NCBI RefSeq assembly: GCF_019703305.1 | Contig: NZ_AP024814.1 | Span: 310,001 to 374,000, forward strand | Reading direction: 5' to 3' | DNA length: 64,000 nt | Source: Helicobacter sp. NHP19-003 | GTDB taxonomy: Bacteria; Campylobacterota; Campylobacteria; Campylobacterales; Helicobacteraceae | Shown: positions 9,207 to 18,227 of the stretch, piece by piece | Layout of the letters: each line of letters opens with the position of its first letter | Position numbering within the stretch: position 1 is the stretch's first letter | Position numbers and translations under genes: made by a program | Notes under the pieces: generated by a model | What the model saw: the letters and a program-made list of their open reading frames with translations, nothing else | Told to the model about the DNA's origin: nothing | The model's database searches: none

Positions 9207-10560
9207 AGAGCGTATCTAGCTCTTCTGGGGATAAATCCTCATAAAAGCGCTCAAGTGCGAAATCCACACCTAGATATTTTGTGATGTCCAAAGCATCCAC
9301 AAGGGCGTTTTGTAAACAGCTTGTCGCTCCGGGGGAGGGAGTCATATTGAAAGTCAAACCTTGATTTGTTTTGATCTTTTTCTCGCCTAAAATGAGCTTT
9401 TTCTTAGTGCGATCCAGCACTTGAGGGCGCACTTCTCCAAAGCCGTGTGCGTAATGCAAATCGCTTAGAGAAAGGGAGGGGATGATTTTACGGGCATCTT
9501 TTAAAAACTTGCGTTTACCGATGTAGGGGACTTCAAAGACCATGTTTTTAAAGACATAGTTACGGATGTCCCGCTCCACGAACAAGTCAAAGACAATGCT
9601 AAAAATATCCGTGTTGCAGTCCATTTTGATCAATTCCCAGCTAATGCCCTTGAGTAAGTGTTTGTTGCGCTCGAGTTTTGGCATGGCCAAGGCAGTGGGT
9701 CCTATGCGGGTGCGCCCTTTAATCACCACATCAGGGTCGCCATGCAAAGCGGCAAAGGGGAGTTTGGGGTTTTGCACGGTGTAGACTTTTCCCCGCAGTA
9801 AATCAGGTACAAAATAGAAACTCCCAGCCACAGGCATACAACCCAGATCCAAACCATAACCCATTTGTTGCGCTAGGGGCAAGGCGTAAGAACCCGCATT
9901 GACTAAAATGTATTTGGCGTAAATCTCATCGGTTTCAGTGGAAATCAACGCCCAATCGCCCAGCCGTTTTTCAATGGTCTCCACATGGAAGTTCAAAAAG
10001 ACTTGGTTATTAGGCTTGATCGCCATCGCTTCTTGGACGAAACTTTCGCTCAGCAAGGCGTAGTTCATGGCACACCAGTCCTTTTCAAACCCACTCCCCA
10101 CGACATTTTCGGGGCGCTCTAGCCCGTGGTCTTCTAAAATCACCTGCGGTTCGATCTCTTTGACTTTTTTCTTGTCGAAGAAAGTTAAGCCTGGATAGAT
10201 TTCTTGAAACTCTTCATGCCTTTGGGTGATGAAGGCACACTCCACATCGCCCACGCCGATCGACATTTTTTGGCACTCAAAGATCGCCTTGTTTTGCAAA
10301 CCTTTATTGAGGGCGTAATGGCGTACTTTATCCGCCGACAGCTTGACTTTGCGCGCTTTTTGGGCAGTGTAGTTGGTTTCAATCGAGCCATCATGGATGG
10401 TCTGCGAATTTGCCTTTGCGCTTGAACTCACCCTTGCCAAAGCTTCTTTCTTGTCTATAATGGCGATTCTCTTAAGGTCGGTGTATTGGCTAAGCACCCA
10501 AAAAGCAGCACAGCCAGAAACGCCACCCCCGATGATCGCCACATCAAATTCATGGTTCAT
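9205..10560 (-). CDS. mqo: Malate:quinone oxidoreductase
   Basis: 451 aa. FAD-binding motif GGGVSGCA lies at residues 11-18. The rest matches the Helicobacter/Campylobacter type of malate:quinone oxidoreductase (DUF-free FAD oxidoreductase with [18 protein letters not shown] and GFGEVRPQ near the C-terminus). It oxidises malate to oxaloacetate and passes electrons to the quinone pool at the inner membrane, replacing soluble malate dehydrogenase. In H. pylori it sits next to the NlpC/P60 protein and rpoD, as here. Confidence 0.9.
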   Translation of the reverse strand: MNHEFDVAIIGGGVSGCAAFWVLSQYTDLKRIAIIDKKEALARVSSSAKANSQTIHDGSIETNYTAQKARKVKLSADKVRHYALNKGLQNKAIFECQKMSIGVGDVECAFITQRHEEFQEIYPGLTFFDKKKVKEIEPQVILEDHGLERPENVVGSGFEKDWCAMNYALLSESFVQEAMAIKPNNQVFLNFHVETIEKRLGDWALISTETDEIYAKYILVNAGSYALPLAQQMGYGLDLGCMPVAGSFYFVPDLLRGKVYTVQNPKLPFAALHGDPDVVIKGRTRIGPTALAMPKLERNKHLLKGISWELIKMDCNTDIFSIVFDLFVERDIRNYVFKNMVFEVPYIGKRKFLKDARKIIPSLSLSDLHYAHGFGEVRPQVLDRTKKKLILGEKKIKTNQGLTFNMTPSPGATSCLQNALVDALDITKYLGVDFALERFYEDLSPEELDTL

Positions 10561-10649
10561 TCTTATCCTTTTTTACCAGCAGTAAAGGGCGATTTTAGCA
10601 CATTTATATATGAAAACCTTTAAGCGCTTTAGCACCTCTTTGGCAAAAA

Positions 10650-10919
10650 ATCTCCCTTAACAAACGCAACCCGTTTGTTTCAGCGGGTGGAACGGATGCC
10701 TCTAAGGTGTGGTGTGGTGTCCGCATGCGCTTATATCGAGCGTAGAGAGTGCCAAAAGTTACGCCTTGGGACAGACGATGTGTGCGGCCTGCAGAATGCA
10801 GGAGAGGCTTCAACTCTGTCAAACCCCGCCTGTAGGGACATAGAGTGGGCATCAGACTCCCCCCTTTGGACAACACCAGCCAAGCGAGCCCAAAGTCTTG
10901 GCGCATTTAAGCCCTTCAC
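10650..10919 (+). mobile_element. Small non-autonomous IS200/IS605 derivative (copy 1)
   Basis: No real gene fills the 355 bp between the SH3/NlpC gene and mqo. The segment begins with a hairpin-type left end (ACCCG...CGGGTGG followed by GGATGCC, near 10685-10715). It has a core with GTTACGCCTTGGGACAGACG and ends in a degenerate right end finishing CCCTTCAC at 10919. The same order and clearly related sequence occur on the minus strand at 55145-55410. One frame of the core reads SYALGQT, recalling the SYACGDS near the end of the intact TnpB in this window. It lacks tnpA and nearly all of tnpB. Exact ends are estimated. Confidence 0.55.
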
Positions 10920-12184
10920 AAGTGCTGAGATGGTTTGAACGCATAGTGGTACAAATCCGACATGCCTAAAATCCGAGCTAAAAGTGAGAAGGTAGGGGGG
11001 TTTTTGGCGTTTTTATGCCCGATGTCTAGGTTCGTGATCGCTGTCTTTCTAATGTCGTAAGCGTTGTTCTTAGACACCATTACAGACCACACATTGTGCG
11101 CCACAATCGCCCTGTGGTTCTTTGCGCCCAAATAGAGCATGATGTGCCCCTTGAGCCATAAAATCGTGGCAAAGGGCGTGGCATGCTTGATGATGTAGGC
11201 TTCCTTTTTTCTAGGGGGTAAGCGGCTTAAATCCACCATGTTGTTGGCGTAGCGCACTTGGGCTAAAGAGTTTCTAGGCAGCAATATCCCAAAACTTGCA
11301 AAGCTATCCCTTGTAAACGCCGAGCAGTCGCGCTTTTGCTCTGCCCCACCCCAGCCATAGGGTTGGCCGAGCATGGCATCGATCACCACCGCCATCGCCC
11401 TTTGCGTGAAGGGGCGGGGGAAGGAGGTGAAGTGTGGGGAGTTTAAGGGGGTTTTGACAAAACGCACAAAGCCTTTAGAGTCCTTGGCGTAGGTGTAGAC
11501 CTGTCTAAAGTGGTGGGGGACTTTGATGAAAATCTCACCCATGTGTGCTGTGCTGCCATTGGCTAAAGGGATTTTATCCTTTGTGGGGGTTAAGTAGTGT
11601 TTGAAGTGTAAAAAAGTTTGCATTTGTTCGGAGCTTATAGCGGCGAGTTTGTCCAAGCGCACCCAGCCAAAGACAAAAGAACTTTGGATATGGGCGTAGG
11701 TCTTTGCCTTGTTGTAGTGGGTGATCAAAACGGGTGTGCCGGCAAAAATCAAAGAGTTTTGCCAGCGGTCAAAGGGCTGCCCATCTTTTAGGTAATAGGG
11801 TGCATCGCTAGGCACAGCCCGTACATTGGCATCGGCGATCACCACCGCCCTAAGCCCCACGCTTGGGTAGTGGGGGATGTCCATGTCTTTTAGGATTTCT
11901 TGCAATTTTTCTAAGCTATAGGGCTGTAGGTTTTTGTCGTAGCCCACCTTGCGTAAGGTGTCTTGCATCCAAAAAACTTCGTCTAAGTCCTCCATCGCTT
12001 GCATGTCTGTCCACGGGGCGTACCATTGTTGTAGATAAGATTTTTTCAGTTTGGCTTTAGACGGGACAGGCAGGGTGTGGTGGGGCAGATAATGCCCTGC
12101 CTCTTGGGGCAAACCTAGCAATTTTAAAGAAGTGGCGTTTAAAAGGGACAAGAGGGCTAAAAGGGCAAGAGTGCCTTTAAGCAT
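10916..12184 (-). CDS. SH3-domain NlpC/P60 peptidoglycan hydrolase
   Basis: 422 aa with an N-terminal signal peptide (hydrophobic residues 5-20). It contains an N-terminal Helicobacter-specific region, SH3b-like segments (VVIADANVRAVPSD, then FGWVRLDKLAAI) and a C-terminal NlpC/P60 domain. The cysteine of RDCSAF is C287 and the histidine of GHIMLYLG about H347. Probably a periplasmic peptidoglycan endopeptidase. It matches the protein between mqo and rpoD in H. pylori (HP0087). The last codons and the TGA stop coincide with the right end of the small IS derivative, so its native C-terminus may have been replaced. The substrate is not known to me. Confidence 0.8.
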   Translation of the reverse strand: MLKGTLALLALLSLLNATSLKLLGLPQEAGHYLPHHTLPVPSKAKLKKSYLQQWYAPWTDMQAMEDLDEVFWMQDTLRKVGYDKNLQPYSLEKLQEILKDMDIPHYPSVGLRAVVIADANVRAVPSDAPYYLKDGQPFDRWQNSLIFAGTPVLITHYNKAKTYAHIQSSFVFGWVRLDKLAAISSEQMQTFLHFKHYLTPTKDKIPLANGSTAHMGEIFIKVPHHFRQVYTYAKDSKGFVRFVKTPLNSPHFTSFPRPFTQRAMAVVIDAMLGQPYGWGGAEQKRDCSAFTRDSFASFGILLPRNSLAQVRYANNMVDLSRLPPRKKEAYIIKHATPFATILWLKGHIMLYLGAKNHRAIVAHNVWSVMVSKNNAYDIRKTAITNLDIGHKNAKNPPTFSLLARILGMSDLYHYAFKPSQHL

Positions 12185-12623
12185 GCACGCTGTTTAGGAG
12201 ATTTTTCACCCCCAAATCGATCAAGGCATAAACTTCTTCCAAGTCCTTTTCTTGTGTATAGGTGTAGGGGTCTGGAATATCCACACCTTGTAGGCCAAAA
12301 TCCCCGAGTTTGCAAACATTGGGGTGCAAAACGCCCAGCTCTCTTAAGGATCTAATGTTGCTCTCATCCATCGCAACAATGCAATCAAATCGGCTGGCAA
12401 GCTCTTGGCTAATGGGTTTGCTCCTAAAGGGGGTTAAATCGATGCCATGCCTCTTGGCTAGGGCGATGATGGGCGGGTGGGCTGACTCGCCCTCGTGGTA
12501 GCTAGAAATGCCCGCCCCATCCACGATCAAGGGCAATTTTTGCTCTTGGATAATTTGGGTGGCGATCCCCCGTGCGAGCATAGAGCGACAAATGTTGCCC
12601 AGACATAAAAACAAAAGGCTCAT
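12177..12623 (-). CDS. Low-molecular-weight protein-tyrosine-phosphatase family protein
   Basis: 148 aa. The P-loop CLGNICRS gives nucleophile C7 and arginine R13, and the general-acid loop is DIPDPYTY, so all catalytic residues are present. The fold is that of low-molecular-weight phosphotyrosine phosphatases (also shared by arsenate reductases, which would need further cysteines not seen in the right places). Start overlaps the rpoD stop by four bases and the end overlaps the NlpC gene start by eight, so it is read with both. The substrate is unknown. Confidence 0.9.
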   Translation of the reverse strand: MSLLFLCLGNICRSMLARGIATQIIQEQKLPLIVDGAGISSYHEGESAHPPIIALAKRHGIDLTPFRSKPISQELASRFDCIVAMDESNIRSLRELGVLHPNVCKLGDFGLQGVDIPDPYTYTQEKDLEEVYALIDLGVKNLLNSVHA

Positions 12624-14518
12624 ATGCGTAGATAACTTCTAAGCAAACGCCCGTATTGGGGACTTCTTAGCTTTTTAATGGCACTGCTCTCGATTTGGCG
12701 CACCCTTTCACGAGTTACATTGAGCTCTTTGCCAATCTCTTCAAGCGTGCGGTCGCTCTCATCTTCTAAAAGCCCAAAGCGCATGCGAATCACCGACTTT
12801 TCTCTCTCATTGAGTTGGTCAAGCACGCCGTCAATCTGTGCCTTTAAGTCCTCGCGCATGATGTGATCCATGGAGCCTACGACATTGCGGTCCTCCACAA
12901 AATCCCCAAATTTGCCATCGTCATCATTGCCCACGGGCGACTCTAAGCTGATGGGCTCTTTGGTGATCTTGATCACATTTTTCACTTTATCTAAAGGCAA
13001 GCCCACTTCTTTAGCCACGAGGTCTAAATCCGGCTCTTTGCCATTTTCTTGCATGTGCTTACGCATGACTTTGTTGATGCGGTTGATCGTGTCAATCATA
13101 TGGATGGGGATACGGATCGTGCGGGCCTGGTCGGCGATGGCACGACTGATGGCTTGCTTGATCCACCATGTGGCGTAAGTGGAGAATTTATAGTTTTTCT
13201 CATGCTCAAACTTATCCACCGCTTTCATCAAGCCAATGTTGCCCTCTTGGATCAAGTCTAAGAAAGGCAAGCCTCTTGAAGTGTATCGTTTAGCGATGCT
13301 TACCACCAAGCGTAAATTGGAGCGCGCCATTTTATTTTTAGCTTTATCCGAGATGAGCTTACCTCGCTTGATTTGGTTTAAAATCTCTTTCAATTTGGTG
13401 GGTTCTAAGTTGAAGCCATCCTCGCTTGCCTCTTTGGTCTGAAAGAGTTTTTTGATTTCCATATAAACACTCACCATTGTAGACTCGGGCACCATCGCAG
13501 CGATCTCTTCACGACTCATGGTGGTGATGTTTTTTAAAATATTTCTGTGGTTCTCAATCAAGCTTTCATTGAAAAGAGAGAGTTTGTACTCCAAGCGTTT
13601 TAATTCTTTTTCAAAGCCATCTCCGCTTTTGAGTGAAGTCTCCATCGCCTTGACCAATTCACCGATGAGTTTACTTGTGGGCCCTAGGTCATAAAGCTTT
13701 TCCTTCAAAATGCGGCATTTGTAGGCTAAAGTCAATTCGTGTAAAAGCGAGTCTTCTTGCTCTTCTTTGGGGGTGTTTAAGGATTTGAGCCAATCCTTTT
13801 TCGCCTTGCTGAGGGCCTTAAAACTCTCTAGGACTTTTTCCACCCGCTTTTTGTCTTTTTCGGACACATTTTTTTTCATTTCAAGGCTGTCTTCCTCCTC
13901 GCTCTCGCCCTCCTCCATTTCACCCTCTTCATCTTTCTTGGGCATGCTCCCCTCATCATCAAAATTCCTAAACAGCTCTTTGACTCGTCTTTCGCGGTTG
14001 ATGAGCGCGTCCTTGTAATTGTAAATGAAGTCGATGAGATAAGGTACAGAGCAAATTGCATCCAAAATAATGTTTTCGCCAAGCTTGATTTGCTTGCTTA
14101 AATGCACCTCCTCTTCTTTGCTAAGAAGGGGGATTTCGCCCATTTCACGCAAATACATGCGCACGGGGCTATCGCTCCTGGACCACTCGGGCAACTCTTT
14201 TTCTTTAAAGTCTAAGTTTTCTTCGGGCTCTTCCTCAATTTGCTTGGATTTTTTACGCCCCGCCCTGCGCTCCAAAGAGGATAACGAAGTGTGGGCGTAC
14301 TCGGAGGAGTGGATAAAGGTCTTATGGTATTTTTGCGCCCACTCTTTGAGTTTTTTAAGCTGAGAAGTGCTAGGGATTTTTTGCAAAATTTCAATGATGC
14401 GTTCGTAAGAAACACTAGGTTGCTCTTCTTTAAAAAGTTGTTCTAACTCTTCTTGAGCACTCGGCCGTTTGGTGGAATTTTTTGAGGGTTTTTGAACTTT
14501 GTTGTCTTTATTTTCCAT
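12620..14518 (-). CDS. rpoD: Primary RNA polymerase sigma factor (sigma-80/RpoD)
   Basis: 632 aa. Order: basic N-terminal region 1.1, region 1.2 ([18 protein letters not shown]), a long acidic non-conserved insertion ([10 protein letters not shown] region), core region 2 with [17 protein letters not shown] for -10 recognition, region 3, and region 4.2 with [18 protein letters not shown] for -35 recognition. This is the housekeeping sigma factor. It is transcribed divergently from tatB, across a 143-bp intergenic region. Confidence 0.97.
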   Translation of the reverse strand: MENKDNKVQKPSKNSTKRPSAQEELEQLFKEEQPSVSYERIIEILQKIPSTSQLKKLKEWAQKYHKTFIHSSEYAHTSLSSLERRAGRKKSKQIEEEPEENLDFKEKELPEWSRSDSPVRMYLREMGEIPLLSKEEEVHLSKQIKLGENIILDAICSVPYLIDFIYNYKDALINRERRVKELFRNFDDEGSMPKKDEEGEMEEGESEEEDSLEMKKNVSEKDKKRVEKVLESFKALSKAKKDWLKSLNTPKEEQEDSLLHELTLAYKCRILKEKLYDLGPTSKLIGELVKAMETSLKSGDGFEKELKRLEYKLSLFNESLIENHRNILKNITTMSREEIAAMVPESTMVSVYMEIKKLFQTKEASEDGFNLEPTKLKEILNQIKRGKLISDKAKNKMARSNLRLVVSIAKRYTSRGLPFLDLIQEGNIGLMKAVDKFEHEKNYKFSTYATWWIKQAISRAIADQARTIRIPIHMIDTINRINKVMRKHMQENGKEPDLDLVAKEVGLPLDKVKNVIKITKEPISLESPVGNDDDGKFGDFVEDRNVVGSMDHIMREDLKAQIDGVLDQLNEREKSVIRMRFGLLEDESDRTLEEIGKELNVTRERVRQIESSAIKKLRSPQYGRLLRSYLRI

Positions 14519-14624
14519 GAGATCCTCGCTTTAAAAATGGATTACAACTTGGATGAGCACTTAGGAACTGGTCTTTATAGCAAAATGTGGCTTATAAACG
14601 CATAAAAGGTTAAAAATTGGCTGT

Positions 14625-14632
14625 GCTATAAT
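14625..14632 (+). promoter_or_regulatory. Extended -10 promoter of the tat operon
   Basis: TGCTATAAT (TATAAT at 14627-14632) about 30 bp before the tatB ATG. The TG dinucleotide one base upstream makes it an extended -10. Confidence 0.6.
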
Positions 14633-14661
14633 GGGGATTTTTACTACAGGTAGGCCGATCG

Positions 14662-15093
14662 ATGTTTGGGATGGGTTTTTTTGAGTTGGTGGTGATTGTG
14701 GTGGTTGCCATTATTTTTTTGGGGCCAGACAAATTCCCCCAAGCCATGTTGAATTTAGCCCGCCTTTTTAGGGCGGTGAAAAAGAGTTTAAACGAAGCCA
14801 AAGAGAGCCTAGATAAAGAAATCCACTTAGAAGAGTTGAAAAAAGAAGCTCTTGAATACCAAGAGCTTTTTAAGCAACAAGCCAAACCCCTAGGGGATTT
14901 GAAGCAAGAATTAGAAAACATCCCCCAAATGCCCGAAGTGCAAGAATTGCAAAAAAGCGTGGAGAGCATCGCTAAATCTAACCCCCTAGAGAGCCTAAAT
15001 GCCCCCGAAGAAGAAAAAACAGAAGAGGTAGAAAAACCCAAAGTGAGTCTAGAAAAACCCCAAAAACCCCCAAAAGCCCTACCCGATGCTTGA
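14662..15093 (+). CDS. tatB: Sec-independent protein translocase TatB
   Basis: 143 aa. One N-terminal transmembrane helix (FELVVIVVVAIIFLGPDKFP), the hinge glycine-proline, an amphipathic helix and a long acidic/Lys-rich cytoplasmic tail with proline repeats at the end. TatB forms the signal-peptide receptor with TatC for export of folded twin-arginine proteins. Overlaps tatC by eight bases. The tail beyond residue 60 is low-complexity and poorly conserved in the family. Confidence 0.93.
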   Translation: MFGMGFFELVVIVVVAIIFLGPDKFPQAMLNLARLFRAVKKSLNEAKESLDKEIHLEELKKEALEYQELFKQQAKPLGDLKQELENIPQMPEVQELQKSVESIAKSNPLESLNAPEEEKTEEVEKPKVSLEKPQKPPKALPDA

Positions 15094-15808
15094 AGATCTA
15101 AAACCGCATCTGCAAGACCTGCGCAAGCGACTCATTATTTCTGTCGCTTGTTTGGTGCTTGCCTTTGGACTGTGCTTTAGCTTTTGGCAAGAAATTTTCG
15201 CGTGGATCAGAGCGTCCTACCATGGCAAACTCATACAAATCTCGCCCATTGAGGGGGTGATGGTCGCCATTAAAGTGAGCTTTTTAACCGCCCTAGCCGT
15301 GTCTATGCCTGTGATTTTTTGGCAAGCGTGGCTCTTTGTCGCCCCCGGGCTGTATAAAAATGAGAAAAAAATTGTTTTGCCCTTTGTGTTCTTTGGGAGC
15401 GTGATGTTTGCAGCAGGAGCGTGTTTTTCCTACTTCGTGGTCTTCCCCTTTGTGATGCACTATTTGGCAAACTTTGGGGGGACGATGTTTGAGGCGAACA
15501 TTTCGGCTTCTAGCTATGTGAGCTTTTTTACCCGTCTGATCTTGGGCTTTGGTTTGGCGTTTGAGTTGCCCGTTTTGGCGTTCTTTTTAGCCAAAGTGGG
15601 TTTGATCACCGATGCCACGCTTAAAGCCCACTTCAAATACGCCATTGTGGTGATTTTCGTTGTGGCGGCGATCATCACCCCTCCCGATGTGATGAGCCAA
15701 ATTTTAATGGCCCTGCCTTTAATCGGACTGTATGGCTTGTCTATTTTAATCGCTAAAATGGTAAATCCCGCCCCTAAAGAAGCCCCCGATGACACCCCAA
15801 GTGCCTAG
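15086..15808 (+). CDS. tatC: Sec-independent protein translocase TatC
   Basis: 240 aa with six predicted membrane helices. The N-terminal LKPHLQDLRKRL motif, needed for binding the twin-arginine signal, and the periplasmic FVAPGLYKNEKK loop are conserved. It is the core receptor and channel subunit of Tat export. It starts inside tatB and ends inside the queA start region (20-bp overlap), forming a tight operon tatB-tatC-queA-rsmG. Confidence 0.95.
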   Translation: MLEDLKPHLQDLRKRLIISVACLVLAFGLCFSFWQEIFAWIRASYHGKLIQISPIEGVMVAIKVSFLTALAVSMPVIFWQAWLFVAPGLYKNEKKIVLPFVFFGSVMFAAGACFSYFVVFPFVMHYLANFGGTMFEANISASSYVSFFTRLILGFGLAFELPVLAFFLAKVGLITDATLKAHFKYAIVVIFVVAAIITPPDVMSQILMALPLIGLYGLSILIAKMVNPAPKEAPDDTPSA

Positions 15809-16827
15809 TATCCCCAAAGAGTTCAAGCGTACCAGCTACACCTACGACTTGCCCCCGCATTTGATCGCCACGCACCCCATACAGCCCAAAGAAAATGCTA
15901 AATTAATGGTCTATGAACGCTCGAGCAACAAGCTCACCCACACCACTTTTAAAGAAATCTTTAGCTTTTTGCCAAGAGATGCCCTAGTGGTGCTCAACGA
16001 CACGAAGGTGATGAAAGCCCGCTTATTCGCCCACACGCCCCACCAACGCCAAGTAGAGATTTTGCTCCACCACGCCCATAGCCTCACGACTTGCCTAGCC
16101 CAAATGCGTGGGCGTGTGCGCCCCGGGCTGATGCTTGAGCTAGGGCAAGATTATTCTTGCGAAGTCTTAGAAGTGCTAGAAAAAGGCTTAAGGGTGCTGG
16201 AATTTAGGCACAAGGGGGAAGTGTTGGAGTGGGGCGGGGTGCTTGTGATGCTTGAATTACTAGGGCATATGCCCATCCCCCTATTTAAAACGCCCCGACA
16301 CAAACGCAGATCAACAGGATTACCAAAGCGTGTTTGCCAAAAATCTAGGCGCGATCGCTGCCCCCACCGCCTCTTTACACTTTTCCCAAGAGGCAAAAGA
16401 TTATCTTTTAAGCAACTATCAGTATGCGTTCATCACCTTGCATGTGGGGGCGGGGACTTTTTTAAGCGTGGAGAGTGAAGACATTAGAAAACACCCCATG
16501 CATGCCGAGTTTGTAGAAGTGTCCCCGCAGGCACAAAACGCCCTAGACAACTCCCCCTATATTTTATGTGTCGGCACGACCGCCTTAAGGGCAATCGAGC
16601 ATTACAAAAGAGGCTTTGGCAATGCCCCCTGTCATCTCTTTTTGCACCCGGGTAACCCCGTGAAACACGCCCATGCACTGCTGACAAATTTCCACTTGCC
16701 TGAATCGACTTTAATCATGCTGGTCGCTTCTATGCTGGGGCTAGAAAAATGTTTAGCACTCTATCAAATCGCCATAGAGCACAACTACCGCTTTTATTCT
16801 TATGGCGATGGGATGTTGATTTTATGA
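15789..16827 (+). pseudogene. queA: tRNA ribosyltransferase-isomerase QueA, frameshifted
   Basis: The first frame (from ATG 15789) encodes the N-terminal QueA domains up to LLGHMPIP. The second frame, in register from TATTTAAAACGCCCC at 16282, continues with YLKRPD, QSVFAKNLGAIAAPTASLHFS and the C-terminus to 16827. The expected junction is GHMP(L/I)PPY(I/L)KR, so the reading frame breaks at the run of five C at 16277-16281 (two bases missing or one extra). Everything else looks functional. QueA adds the SAM-derived ribosyl group to 7-aminomethyl-7-deazaguanine in tRNA on the way to queuosine. It may be a genuine mutation or a sequence error. Confidence 0.88.
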
Positions 16828-17351
16828 GGGCTAAATTAGACTTATTTACAAACTTGCTCTTAGAGTGGGGCGGGGTGCATAATTTGAGCGGAGTGAAAAA
16901 CCGCCAAGACATAGAGCGCAACATTGCAGATAGCTTGCAAGTTTTGGATTTTATCAAGCCCTTTCAAAGTTGTTTAGATATAGGCTCGGGGGCGGGTTTT
17001 CCTGCGATCCCCCTAAGCCTAGCCTGCCCTAGTGCTCATTTTATCTTGCTTGAGCCAAATGCTAAAAAAATGGCGTTTTTGCACCATGTAAAGGCGCATT
17101 TAGATTTAAAAAATGTTGTGTTGAAACGCTTGAGGATACAAGAGTTGTCCCCCTTAAAAGTGGACTTAATCACTTCTAGAGCGTTGATGGGCGCACAAGA
17201 ATTATTGAGCTTGAGCGCACCCTTTTTGGAGAAAGGCGGGCATTTTCTTTTTTACAAGGGGAGCCATTTAAGCACTGAAATCGCTTGTTTGCCCGAGGAG
17301 TGCTTCACCTATGGAAAACGGGTGTATTTTTACCGCAAGAGGACAAATTGA
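16824..17351 (+). CDS. rsmG: 16S rRNA (guanine527-N7)-methyltransferase RsmG
   Basis: 175 aa from ATG 16824, which overlaps the queA stop in ATGA. The SAM-binding motif DIGSGAGFPAIPL and the later TSRALMGAQELL segment are typical of GidB/RsmG. It methylates G527 (E. coli numbering) in 16S rRNA; loss gives low-level streptomycin resistance in several bacteria. The longer upstream frame overlaps queA and is not used here. Confidence 0.9.
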   Translation: MRAKLDLFTNLLLEWGGVHNLSGVKNRQDIERNIADSLQVLDFIKPFQSCLDIGSGAGFPAIPLSLACPSAHFILLEPNAKKMAFLHHVKAHLDLKNVVLKRLRIQELSPLKVDLITSRALMGAQELLSLSAPFLEKGGHFLFYKGSHLSTEIACLPEECFTYGKRVYFYRKRTN

Positions 17352-17560
17352 GATTGTTATTATTGCTAGCCATTGTCGTGGGGCTGTTTTTGTGGCTAAG
17401 GCCTAAGGTGAAAGCCCCCGCGCCCAAAAACGACCCCAACACAGGGCTAGACATGCTCGAGTGCGCCCATTGCAAGACCTATGTAACAAGCCAAGAAGCC
17501 ATCCACGCTAAGGGCTGTGTCTATTGCTCCAAAGCGTGTTTAAAGGAGAGCACATGTTGA
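17348..17560 (+). CDS. Small PP0621-like membrane protein with Cys motif
   Basis: 70 aa. TTG start overlapping the rsmG stop (TTGA). One N-terminal membrane helix of leucines and valines, a short linker, then LECAHCKTYVTSQEAI...GCVYCSKAC, a CxxC-x15-CxxC-x3-C zinc-ribbon-like arrangement. This matches the small PP0621 family often found behind rsmG in Campylobacterota. Function unknown. It overlaps the next gene by seven bases, so it is real by context. Confidence 0.75.
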   Translation: MRLLLLLAIVVGLFLWLRPKVKAPAPKNDPNTGLDMLECAHCKTYVTSQEAIHAKGCVYCSKACLKESTC

Positions 17561-17937
17561 TTTTCGGGCATCCACAAATCGCCACAAGCCCCTTTGTGCG
17601 GGTTACAGAAGTCGCCCAAATCGCCCAAACTTTGGCTAACGAGGTTGTGTATTTTTACGCCACAGATGAGCAAGCCCTTAATTTGTCTAGCCACTGCACC
17701 CAAAACGGGGTGAAATATGGCGTTTTCGTGGCTAACCCTTTGGAGTGGGCATTGATGGAGAATTTTAAGCCCCGCTATATTTTAGTGGAGAGCGAACCTA
17801 AGACTTACCAAAATTTAGCGGACGACTATTTGAGCGATTCGCGGATTTTGTGGGTGATTGTAAATGAAGAGCAAATTGAGCAAGCCTTAAAAATGAGAAT
17901 AGATGGGGTGGTGTTTAGAGCATTTTTAGAGCTTTAG
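17554..17937 (+). CDS. Hypothetical protein, conserved after rsmG
   Basis: 127 aa from ATG 17554, which follows TAAAGGAGAGCAC; the longer open frame starts inside the previous gene. No signal peptide or membrane helix. The sequence looks like a small alpha/beta domain (HMLIFGHPQIATSPFVRV..., YILVESEPKTYQNLADDYL, WVIVNEEQIEQAL). I recall a similar unassigned gene at this place in H. pylori. I do not recognise its function. It ends just before the tRNA-Ser gene. Confidence 0.7.
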   Translation: MLIFGHPQIATSPFVRVTEVAQIAQTLANEVVYFYATDEQALNLSSHCTQNGVKYGVFVANPLEWALMENFKPRYILVESEPKTYQNLADDYLSDSRILWVIVNEEQIEQALKMRIDGVVFRAFLEL

Positions 17938-17954
17938 GTTTTTTAGGCAAAATA

Positions 17955-17963
17955 TGCTAGAAT
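17955..17963 (+). promoter_or_regulatory. -10 element of tRNA-Ser
   Basis: TGCTAGAAT (TAGAAT at 17958-17963), an extended -10, 14 bp before the mature tRNA 5' end. Confidence 0.5.
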
Positions 17964-17976
17964 AAAAGCTTTTCTT

Positions 17977-18064
17977 GGAGAGATGTCCGAGTGGTTGAAG
18001 GAGCACGCCTGGAACGCGTGTAAGGTGCAAGCCTTCAAGGGTTCGAATCCCTTTCTCTCCGCCA
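17977..18064 (+). tRNA. tRNA-Ser (GGA)
   Basis: Acceptor stem GGAGAGA pairs with TCTCTCC. The anticodon loop is CTGGAAC closed by CACGC/GCGTG, giving anticodon GGA. There is a long variable arm, as in class II tRNAs, and the T arm GGGTTCGAATCCC. The CCA end is encoded at 18062-18064. It reads UCC/UCU serine codons. Confidence 0.97.
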
Positions 18065-18116
18065 TTTTCCCCCTTTTTAATGTTTTCTGTGAATAAGATT
18101 AACAAAGAATAAATAA

Positions 18117-18141
18117 TATTATCTTTGGATAACAAAATATT
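18117..18141 (+). promoter_or_regulatory. Candidate NikR operator upstream of ureA
   Basis: TATTATC-N11-AAATATT matches the Helicobacter NikR consensus TATWATT-N11-AATWATA at 11 of 14 positions. It lies about -60 to -36 relative to a start site inferred from the -10 at 18165, which is where NikR activates ureA in H. pylori. Inferred, not tested. Confidence 0.5.
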
Positions 18142-18164
18142 AACAATCGTTAGCCAAAAGATAC

Positions 18165-18170
18165 TAAAAT
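18165..18170 (+). promoter_or_regulatory. ureA promoter -10
   Basis: TAAAAT within ATACTAAAATC, about 57 bp upstream of the ureA ATG, leaving an untranslated leader with a small ATAGC-TTGC-GCTAT hairpin (18182-18195) and ending in GAGGAG. The -10 is imperfect, as for H. pylori ureA. Confidence 0.45.
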
Positions 18171-18227
18171 CTGCCCCGTTGATAGCTTGCGCTATTCAAT
18201 AACACCATTTTATACGAGGAGTTTAGG

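Noticed and set aside
10604-10906. 100-aa minus-strand frame and overlapping plus-strand frames
   Set aside because: They fall in the small IS derivative; the related frame at 55208-55483 resembles it only because the DNA element is repeated, not because a protein is conserved.
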